Shown here: positions 14,025 to 20,199 of the stretch, in pieces | How positions within the stretch are numbered: the stretch's first letter is position 1 | Layout: every line of letters begins with the position of its first letter | Assembly (NCBI GenBank): GCA_964518635.1 | Contig: CAZFGK010000037.1 | Location: 1 to 20,199, forward strand | Source: CAZFGK01 sp964518635 | Lineage (GTDB): Bacteria > Zixibacteria > MSB-5A5 > GN15 > FEB-12 | Direction: 5' to 3' | DNA length: 20,199 bases | Notes under the pieces: generated by a model | Told to the model about the DNA's origin: nothing | Seen by the model: only the letters and a program-made list of their open reading frames with translations | The model's database searches: none | Made by a program: the position numbers and the translations under genes

Positions 14025-16472
14025 TTACGAGACCTTTTCCGGTTCCGGTAATACCGTATTCGGCAAGAACAAAAGTTGCTCACCATCAGCATCGATTGTC
14101 ATATCACAGTCACCAGCGAACTGTCCGCGCAGAATTTCTTCTGCAAGCGGATCTTCAAGGAAACGCTGCAAGGCCCGTTTCAGAGGACGTGCACCATACT
14201 GCGGGTCGTACCCCTTATCGACAAGGAAGTCTTTCGCCTTATCGGTCAGATTGAACGAGATACCACGTTCGGCGAGTCGTTTCGCGACATCGACAATCAG
14301 AATGTCGATGATCTTCTTGATATGCGTACGTTCAAGTGAATGGAAGATGATGATCTCGTTTATACGGTTCAGCAATTCCGGATTGAAGAACTTCTTGAGT
14401 TCATCATTGATCCGCTTCTTGATCGTTTCGAAATCAAGCTCTCCGTTATTCGCGCCGAATCCGACGGTCTTCTCTTCGCGCAACTGACGTGTCCCGACAT
14501 TGGATGTCATGATCACGACGGTGTTGCGGAAATCGACTTTGCGACCAAATGAATCAGTGAGCGATCCATCATCGAACATCTGCAGCAAAATGTTAAAGAC
14601 ATCCGGGTGTGCCTTTTCGATTTCATCAAGAAGCACAACAGAATATGGTTTGCGGCGGACTTTCTCCGTCAGCTGACCACCTTCTTCGTAGCCCACATAT
14701 CCGGGAGGAGCACCGATCAGACGTGAGACTGCGAATTTCTCCATGTATTCCGACATGTCAACGCGAATGAGAGCGTCGGCATCATTAAACAGAAACTCCG
14801 CAAGTTCACGTGCAAGCTCAGTCTTTCCAACACCAGTCGGGCCGAGGAAGATGAATGTCCCAATCGGACGTCTCGGATCACCAAGTCCTGCGCGATTGCG
14901 GCGAATCGATTTAGCGAGAATTTTGATCGCATCATCCTGACCGACGATCTGTTTTTTTAGTTCATCTTCCATGCGCAAGAGTCGCTGCGATTCCCGTTCT
15001 TCGATTCTGAATAGGGGAATACCAGTCATTTTCGAAAGAACTGCGGCGACATCATCAGCACTCAGACTGATGCGGTCTTTTTCCCGCTGTTCTTCCCAGT
15101 TGCGCTGCATATCAGCGAGTTTGTCTTTTTCAGTCTTGATCTCGTCACGAAGCTGCGCGGCAGTTTCGAAGGCCTGGTTCTTGACCGCTTCTTCCTTGCG
15201 ACGCTGCAACTCGGCGAGTTTCGTTTCAACCTCAGCGAACATCTCCGGCCGTGTATAGGTCGAGAGATGCGCGCGTGATCCGGCTTCATCAATCAGATCG
15301 ATTGCCTTATCCGGCTGGAATTTGCCAGAGATATAACGATTCGAAAGTTTCACTGCTGCTTCGACTGCTTCATCGGAGATGCGCAGTTTGTGGTGCTCTT
15401 CGTATTTTGGACGAAGCCCTTTGAGAATACGAATTGTCGCTTCTTCCGCCGGTGGCTCAACCATCACGGTCTGGAAACGGCGTTCGAGGGCACCATCTTT
15501 TTCGATGTACTTGCGATATTCGTTCAGTGTCGTCGCGCCGATGCAGCGGAGTTCACCGCGAGCAAGGGAGGGTTTGAAAATATTCGAAGCATCAAGTGAA
15601 CCTTCTGCGCCGCCAGCACCAACGATGGTGTGAATTTCATCAATGAAGATGATCACATCAGTCGAGTTGATGATTTCATTCATCACTGCTTTGAGGCGTT
15701 CTTCGAATTGACCTCGATATTTGGTTCCGGCAACAAGCGAGGCCATGTCGAGCGTAACGACTCGTTTGTTTTCAAGAGTCTGTGGGACATTCCCCTCGAC
15801 AATGCGGGAGGCAAGCCCTTCGACGATGGCAGTCTTGCCTACGCCCGGCTCACCTATGAGAACCGGATTATTTTTCTTCCGGCGTGACAGGACCTGACAG
15901 ACACGTTCGATTTCGTTGTCACGTCCGATAATCGGATCGAGTTTACCGCGACGGGCAAGTTCAGTCAGATCACGACCGAAATGATCAAGAGCCGGTGTCT
16001 TTGATTTTTTCCGTTTCTTCTTAAACGAAGACGGCTTGCCACTCTGAATATTCTTGAGCTCTTCGTACGCTTCCTTGTAGTCGATCTCGTAGGTCGACAA
16101 CACCTGCGCCGCGACTCCTTCTTCATCTTTCAGAAGGGCGAGCAGGATATGTTCAGTATCAATATCTTTTGATTTCAGCGCACGCGCTTCCTGACCGGAG
16201 ACTTCGAGAGTCTTCTTTGCGCGGGCAGTAAGAGGGAGCTGTCCCATCGTCATCGTGCCGCCGGATGGCTGCACGACCTCTTCGATGGAACTTTTCAGAT
16301 CTTCGATTTCAAGACCGAGGTTGTTGATGACATCAACGGCACGACCTTCGCCGAGCTTGATGATGCCGAGCAACAGGTGCTCAGTACCGATGTAGTCATG
16401 GCGGAGGCGGGAGGCCTCATCGCGGGCATACTCGATCACCTTGCGAGCGGCTTCGGTAAACATCTCGTTCAT
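14025..16472 (-). CDS. clpC: ATP-dependent unfoldase ClpC
   Basis: ClpC is a hexameric AAA+ unfoldase that feeds substrates to ClpP and, in systems with McsB, recognises phosphoarginine-tagged proteins. The 815 residues contain two Clp-N repeats (about 1-145), AAA-1 with Walker A GEPGVGKT (207-214) and Walker B FIDEIH, and a UVR-type coiled middle domain (about 425-460, KEEAVKNQAFETAAQLRDEI). AAA-2 follows with GPTGVGKT near residue 543, and then the ClpP-docking loop VGFGANN near 665. The UVR middle domain distinguishes ClpC from ClpA and ClpB. AAGGAAG lies about 14 bases before the ATG. A 227-bp gap separates it from mcsB, so it may have its own promoter; GATACT with an upstream TG is a weak -10 candidate near 16520. 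Confidence 0.97.
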   Translation of the reverse strand: MNEMFTEAARKVIEYARDEASRLRHDYIGTEHLLLGIIKLGEGRAVDVINNLGLEIEDLKSSIEEVVQPSGGTMTMGQLPLTARAKKTLEVSGQEARALKSKDIDTEHILLALLKDEEGVAAQVLSTYEIDYKEAYEELKNIQSGKPSSFKKKRKKSKTPALDHFGRDLTELARRGKLDPIIGRDNEIERVCQVLSRRKKNNPVLIGEPGVGKTAIVEGLASRIVEGNVPQTLENKRVVTLDMASLVAGTKYRGQFEERLKAVMNEIINSTDVIIFIDEIHTIVGAGGAEGSLDASNIFKPSLARGELRCIGATTLNEYRKYIEKDGALERRFQTVMVEPPAEEATIRILKGLRPKYEEHHKLRISDEAVEAAVKLSNRYISGKFQPDKAIDLIDEAGSRAHLSTYTRPEMFAEVETKLAELQRRKEEAVKNQAFETAAQLRDEIKTEKDKLADMQRNWEEQREKDRISLSADDVAAVLSKMTGIPLFRIEERESQRLLRMEDELKKQIVGQDDAIKILAKSIRRNRAGLGDPRRPIGTFIFLGPTGVGKTELARELAEFLFNDADALIRVDMSEYMEKFAVSRLIGAPPGYVGYEEGGQLTEKVRRKPYSVVLLDEIEKAHPDVFNILLQMFDDGSLTDSFGRKVDFRNTVVIMTSNVGTRQLREEKTVGFGANNGELDFETIKKRINDELKKFFNPELLNRINEIIIFHSLERTHIKKIIDILIVDVAKRLAERGISFNLTDKAKDFLVDKGYDPQYGARPLKRALQRFLEDPLAEEILRGQFAGDCDMTIDADGEQLLFLPNTVLPEPEKVS

Positions 16473-16699
16473 GGTCGTCTCGTACTTCCTTTCACGGACG
16501 GTGCGTCACGTGGCTAATAGTATCGCATTCGTCGAACCGCAGAACCACCGGAAAGTTCCACTTCTGAGCTCTTCTATGCAAATCGCACGCCATTTCTGCC
16601 GTTTTGGCTGAGAAATGATTTCCGGTTTCTCTTTTTCGTTCTATTCACTTCGTTCTACACTCAATGATCGGCATTCTTCCCGTCAACTCGACAGCTTGC
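16473..16699 (-). other. mcsB-clpC intergenic region with a hairpin
   Basis: ATTTCTGCC (16592-16600) can pair with GGC plus AGAAAT (16606-16608 and 16611-16616) with a two-base bulge. No T-run follows on the minus strand, so it is not an obvious terminator. No CIRCE-type element (GCACTC-N9-GAGTGC) or tandem heptad resembling a CtsR operator is visible. Confidence 0.35.
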
Positions 16700-17761
16700 T
16701 CAGCCGATGTTCCGGAGTTTTTCCCTGAGAAGCTGGGCGCGCACGAAATCACGACGGGTGTCATCCAGCTCCTGTCCGTAGTATTTCTGCAAATGGGCCG
16801 GCTGCGACAGAAGCAACAGGTCGTTGATCAGCGGGGTAGTGAGAAAATCTATAATCTTCATCGCATGTCCAAGCCGAACTGCTGACAAGAGGTTCATTAC
16901 TTCGTCGGCAGTGAGCATGCGGGCATGTTTCAAAATTCCAAATGCGCGCCATATCTTGTCTTCGATCATGTCGGCGGCTTCATCAAGAAGTCGCTGACGC
17001 GCCTGTGCCTCCACTTCGATGATCTCTGCGGTCACACTCTTGATTAGCTGCAAAATATCCGCTTCTGAAACTCCGAGCGTATTCTGATTCGATACCTGAA
17101 ACAGATTCCCGAGGACATCTGATCCCTCGCCGTAGAATCCGCGCACAATCAATCCGGCGCGCGTGATTCGTGAAATCAGTTTGTCGATTTCACGAGTGAG
17201 AACGAGTCCGGGAAGATGAATCAGTACGGATGCCCGCATGCCGGTTCCGGCATTGGTGGGGCAGGCGGTGAGATAGCCGAAATCACGATCGAAATCATAT
17301 TCCAGAAAACGGCCGAGTTCATTCTCGTAACTGGTCGCCAGTTCGAATGCCCCTTGCGGGTCGAATCCAGCGGAGAGGGCCTGAATGCGAAGGTGATCCT
17401 CTTCATTCACCATGATCGAAACTCGTTCTTCGCCGCCGATCCAGAATGATTTGATCATGTCGCCGGTTAGAAACATCGGCGAGATCAGATGACGTTCGAC
17501 CAGAAAATCTCGGTCGAGATTGCTGATATCTGATGCGTTGCAGTAGATCCCGTTTCCGAGTATTTTTGAGCGGGTCACCGAAGAATCGACATAGTGGACA
17601 ATACGGCGACGCATCTCGGAATCAGCCGACGGCGGGTAATGACATCCGGCGACATTGCGCGCCAGACGGACACGTGTCGAGAGCACCACCAGCGCTTCCT
17701 CCCCTTTTCCAGAGAGCCAGGCAGCAGGATGTTTCGCCATGTTGTCGAACAGGGTGCTCAT
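16700..17761 (-). CDS. mcsB: Protein-arginine kinase McsB
   Basis: McsB phosphorylates arginine side chains on proteins and marks them for ClpC-ClpP. The phosphagen-kinase-like catalytic domain is complete: STRVRLARN (28-36), NEEDHLRIQ (119-127), catalytic cysteine C167 in CPTNAGTGMR, and the E212 region GFYGEGSD. The NQNTLGVSE stretch is also present. The C-terminal domain contains RDFVRA (337-342), which fits the RDXXRA allosteric phosphoarginine-sensing motif of McsB and separates it from true creatine or arginine kinases. The length of 353 is typical. mcsA ends three bases upstream, so the two subunits are made together. Confidence 0.96.
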   Translation of the reverse strand: MSTLFDNMAKHPAAWLSGKGEEALVVLSTRVRLARNVAGCHYPPSADSEMRRRIVHYVDSSVTRSKILGNGIYCNASDISNLDRDFLVERHLISPMFLTGDMIKSFWIGGEERVSIMVNEEDHLRIQALSAGFDPQGAFELATSYENELGRFLEYDFDRDFGYLTACPTNAGTGMRASVLIHLPGLVLTREIDKLISRITRAGLIVRGFYGEGSDVLGNLFQVSNQNTLGVSEADILQLIKSVTAEIIEVEAQARQRLLDEAADMIEDKIWRAFGILKHARMLTADEVMNLLSAVRLGHAMKIIDFLTTPLINDLLLLSQPAHLQKYYGQELDDTRRDFVRAQLLREKLRNIG

Positions 17762-17764
17762 TGC

Positions 17765-18298
17765 CTACTTCGATTCCTGCAGTGAAAGTTGTTCTTTGAT
17801 CATACGGAGCTTGTCGCGCAATTCGACTGCTCGCTCGAAATCTTCCTGTTCAATCGCGCGGCGTAATTCCGATTCGAGTCGTTCCTCTTCCCGAACAGTC
17901 TGATTCACTTCCGGACCGGGGAGCGCAAGAGTCGTCGGGGCTTGTCCACGATGCAGTGATGCACCATGTATCTTCCGCATGATTCCTTCCAGTCGTGGGC
18001 GGAATGCCTGATAGCATGCGCCACAGCCGAATCGTCCCTGCTTGGTAAATTCTTCAAAGTTGAGATTGCACTGCGGACAGGTGAGAGCGGCATCCGCCTC
18101 ATTCGCCATTCCCGGCCCCATACTCTTGGCGAGTCCGCTCAGAATTTCTGCGAGCGGGAAGGGGATATTTTCAAGCGGGGAATGAAATCCCCGATCAGAG
18201 GCACACTCTTTGCAAAGAGAGAGTGACAATTTCTCGTTATTGATAATCTGCGTCAGGTGAACCTGCGCTTCCCGTTTTTTGCAATCCTGACAGATCAT
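17765..18298 (-). CDS. mcsA: McsB activator McsA (zinc-finger and UVR protein)
   Basis: McsA activates McsB and acts as an adaptor of the arginine-phosphorylation system. From the ATG at 18298 it has 177 residues: a first zinc site C3-C6/C29-C32 (CQDC, CKEC), a second C74-C77/C92-C95 (CPQC, CGAC), and a C-terminal UVR motif (about 138-172, LRRAIEQEDFERAVELRDKL). The zinc site at the very N-terminus supports this start, although the frame continues upstream to 18346 inside lolD. The ATG overlaps the lolD stop (ATGA), so translation is probably coupled to lolD. No ctsR precedes it, unlike the Firmicute ctsR-mcsA-mcsB-clpC operon. Confidence 0.93.
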   Translation of the reverse strand: MICQDCKKREAQVHLTQIINNEKLSLSLCKECASDRGFHSPLENIPFPLAEILSGLAKSMGPGMANEADAALTCPQCNLNFEEFTKQGRFGCGACYQAFRPRLEGIMRKIHGASLHRGQAPTTLALPGPEVNQTVREEERLESELRRAIEQEDFERAVELRDKLRMIKEQLSLQESK

Positions 18299-18996
18299 CC
18301 CCAACCCCCTCGAACAGATTCCAGACGACCACCCACGACCTGCCATTCAGCATTACATCGCTGCGCGAGTTCACGATTGTGAGTGGCGATAATCATTCCG
18401 GTTTTCTGTGTCTGCGCGATTTCAAGTAGTAATTCATGAAGGCGACGACCGGTATCGGTGTCGAGATTGCCGGTCGGCTCGTCAGCGAGAATAAGCTCCG
18501 GCGAATTCGCCAAAGCTCGTGCGACTGCGACACGCTGTTGTTCACCACCGGAGAGTTGCATCGGTCGATGATTCTTTCTTTCTGTCAAACCAACTCGTGA
18601 GAGTAACTGTTCCGCCACTTTCGTTGCCTGCGCCCGATCGGCACCGGCAATCAGCTGCGGAATCATCACATTTTCCAGAGCCGTAAACTCCTCAAGAAGA
18701 TAGTGATGCTGGAAGACAAAGCCAATCTTCTGCAGCCGAAATCGTGCGCGATCATTTTCGTTCCGTGCGGTGAGAGATTCCCCCGCCACACGCACTTCCC
18801 CGCGATTGGCACTGTCGAGTCCGCCGAGAATATGGAGCAGGGTTGACTTCCCGACACCAGAAACTCCGGTCACCGCCGCAACCACCCCGCGTGGCATCGA
18901 AAAACTGACCCCGCGTAGCACCGACAGGGGACCATCCGCGGTCTGGTAATCGCGGTAGAGGTCGCGGACTTCGAGCAAAGGGGTTTCGTGGGTCAT
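18295..18996 (-). CDS. lolD: Lipoprotein-releasing ABC transporter ATPase LolD
   Basis: LolD powers release of outer-membrane lipoproteins from the inner membrane to the carrier LolA. The 233 residues carry Walker A GVSGVGKST (44-52), a Q-loop at FVFQHH, signature LSGGEQQ (148-154), Walker B LILADEP (168-174) and the H-loop ATHN. Length and the LLEEFTALENV segment match LolD/MacB-type ATPases. A LolC/E-like permease gene lies just upstream on the same strand, which supports LolD over other members of the subfamily. The Shine-Dalgarno before the ATG is poor. Confidence 0.93.
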   Translation of the reverse strand: MTHETPLLEVRDLYRDYQTADGPLSVLRGVSFSMPRGVVAAVTGVSGVGKSTLLHILGGLDSANRGEVRVAGESLTARNENDRARFRLQKIGFVFQHHYLLEEFTALENVMIPQLIAGADRAQATKVAEQLLSRVGLTERKNHRPMQLSGGEQQRVAVARALANSPELILADEPTGNLDTDTGRRLHELLLEIAQTQKTGMIIATHNRELAQRCNAEWQVVGGRLESVRGGWG

Positions 18997-19018
18997 TATC
19001 TCTGGTACAATCGTTCTT

Positions 19019-19225
19019 TCAATTTTCGTCGTATCTTCTGATTAATTTAGGACTTCCGACGATTAGAAGCATCATGAATTCGGTCACATTCTGAGCTTGT
19101 TTCGTTTCGGACAATACTCTCAGGTATGCGATTCTCACTGTTTCATTCACTGTTTCAATTTTCCGGTGACGTAGAAGAACTTGAATTGGTTTGCAGCATT
19201 TGGCGATGTCACTGACTGCTCTCAT
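19019..19225 (-). CDS. Possible small hypothetical protein between the Lol permease and lolD
   Basis: A 68-residue frame begins MRAVSDIAKCCKPIQVLLR and ends PKLIRRYDEN. I recognise no family. It has no signal peptide or membrane segment. It looks helical and basic, with two adjacent cysteines. The main support is position: it fits neatly between the permease stop (29 bases upstream) and the lolD start (22 bases downstream), on the same strand. Against it are no Shine-Dalgarno, local base composition visibly more AT-rich than its neighbours, and a short direct repeat CACTGTTTCA (19136-19145 and 19148-19157). The frame also stays open upstream into the end of the permease gene. It could be a real small gene, a degraded insertion, or chance. 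Confidence 0.35.
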   Translation of the reverse strand: MRAVSDIAKCCKPIQVLLRHRKIETVNETVRIAYLRVLSETKQAQNVTEFMMLLIVGSPKLIRRYDEN

Positions 19226-19254
19226 GAAATAGTTAAACCAATCAGTCAGGACTT

Positions 19255-20199
19255 CTATTCCCTTAACACATCCAGAACCGACACTCGCGCTGCCTGTGCA
19301 GCGGGATAGAGCCCGGCCATCAGACAGACCACCATCGCGATTGCTCCGGCGATCAGAAAATCGGGCAGTTGAATATCAATTGGGAGATAGCTGACAAAGT
19401 AGATTTCGCCGGGGAGACGGATAATCTCCCAGGTGTTCTGCACCCATCCGGCTACGAAAGCCAAAATCCAGCCGGATACCACACCAACCGCGCCGATTAC
19501 CAGACTCTGCCAGACAAAGACCTTACGAATCGACCCCGGTGTCATTCCCATTGTTTTCAAAATACCGATCTCGGGGCGTTTCTGCATGGTGAGCATGACA
19601 AGTGTCGCGATGATCGAAAATGCCGCGACCACTACGATCAGGGTGAATCCGAGAAAGAGAACGAGCTTCTCCATCTCGATCCAGCCGAAAAGATTCCGGT
19701 GCATGACCTGCCACGGGATCACATTGTACTTCCGCTCTAGAGCCGAATCGATTGCTGAGGCAACCGGAATAGCGTCTTCGAGATTGTCGAGTTTCAGATG
19801 AATGGCGGTGACTGCATCTCCGGTCTTGAATAGTCGCTGCGCGGCAGCAAGTCCGATATAGGCAAGTTGACCGTCGAATTCATACATCCCGCTCTCGAAT
19901 ATTCCGGTCACCTGAAATTTCCCGATTCGCGGTCGCAGCGATCGTTTCAGATCTTCCCCACGCAGCGAATACAACACCACCGGATCACCGATCCCGACAC
20001 CGAGGGCATTGGCGAGTTCGATACCGAGGAGCATTCCGCGCGCGGTGTCGATCAGGGTATTGCCGAGTGAGTCGATTTCTTCGATATAAATGTCACCAAC
20101 ACGATATTCTCCGGCGACTATCTGATCAGCGATGGATGCCGTCCGACGTTCGGCGGCGGTGTCGATACCGCGAATGACGATGCCGTCTCCGGTGGTTGC
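19255..20199 (-). CDS. LolC/LolE-family lipoprotein-releasing permease, 5' end outside the window
   Basis: The frame is open from the window edge to a stop at 19255, giving 314 visible residues; the N-terminus, including the first membrane helix, is missing. The visible part starts with a periplasmic (MacB-PCD-like) segment (DGIVIRGID, GIELANALGVGIGD) and ends with an FtsX-type domain of three membrane helices around residues 190-300. That domain contains QKRPEIGILKTMGMTPGSI, the conserved coupling loop contacted by the ATPase. With LolD next door this is the permease of the Lol lipoprotein-release complex. LolC and LolE cannot be told apart here, and many diderms use a single LolC/E-like (LolF-type) permease. 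Confidence 0.88.
   Translation of the reverse strand, partial: ATTGDGIVIRGIDTAAERRTASIADQIVAGEYRVGDIYIEEIDSLGNTLIDTARGMLLGIELANALGVGIGDPVVLYSLRGEDLKRSLRPRIGKFQVTGIFESGMYEFDGQLAYIGLAAAQRLFKTGDAVTAIHLKLDNLEDAIPVASAIDSALERKYNVIPWQVMHRNLFGWIEMEKLVLFLGFTLIVVVAAFSIIATLVMLTMQKRPEIGILKTMGMTPGSIRKVFVWQSLVIGAVGVVSGWILAFVAGWVQNTWEIIRLPGEIYFVSYLPIDIQLPDFLIAGAIAMVVCLMAGLYPAAQAARVSVLDVLRE

Noticed and set aside
13445..14254. Long + strand open frame (269 codons)
   Set aside because: It runs antisense to the alcohol dehydrogenase, through intergenic repeats and a terminator, then antisense to clpC. Its product has no recognisable domain.
16592..16616. Hairpin downstream of mcsB as an intrinsic terminator
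   Set aside because: It has no T-run on the minus strand and a two-base bulge, so it is reported only as a structure in the intergenic region.

Overview
The window looks like chromosomal DNA from an uncultured diderm (two-membrane) bacterium of roughly 50% GC. A Lol lipoprotein-release ABC transporter (LolD plus a LolC/E permease) and a long-form YidC with a large periplasmic domain indicate an outer membrane. McsA-McsB-ClpC, a protein-arginine-phosphorylation and unfolding system best known from Firmicutes, sits in the same strand-block. This combination fits FCB-like or candidate-phylum lineages better than Proteobacteria or Bacillota, but I cannot name the phylum from sequence alone. Shine-Dalgarno signals are often weak, and there are no tRNA or rRNA genes.

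Layout. 1-369: intergenic DNA packed with short palindromic and tandem repeats. 370-984 (-): LysE/RhtB-type exporter. 985-1403: intergenic DNA with an inverted pair of one repeat family. 1404-6061 (-): a likely operon read right to left, made of an AAA_28-type P-loop ATPase, a signal-peptide-bearing M1-aminopeptidase-like protein that has lost its zinc motif, the ribosome-associated GTPase HflX, and, after a 180-bp gap, a stand-alone receiver-domain response regulator. 6223-9595 (+): M24 peptidase, NUDIX hydrolase, MurJ flippase. 9612-12380 (+): a near-consensus promoter, then rpmH, rnpA, yidD and yidC, tightly overlapping and closed by a strong intrinsic terminator. 12289-12625: repeats and terminators. 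12626-13633 (-): CAD/YahK-type zinc alcohol dehydrogenase. 13634-14024: more repeats and the clpC terminator. 14025-20199 (-): a co-directional block read right to left: LolC/E permease (cut by the window edge), a possible small unknown gene, lolD, mcsA, mcsB, a 227-bp gap, then clpC.

How the genes work together. rpmH-rnpA-yidD-yidC is the classical ribosome/tRNA-processing/membrane-insertion cluster, here preceded by murJ and not by dnaA. McsA and McsB would tag proteins with phosphoarginine for ClpC, which feeds a ClpP not present here; the usual ctsR repressor gene is not next to them, and lolD is translationally coupled to mcsA instead. The most unusual protein is the M1-like pseudopeptidase at 3165-5495, coupled by a 4-base overlap to a cytosolic ATPase. 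The most unusual non-coding signal is a mosaic of palindromic repeat modules filling the large intergenic gaps.
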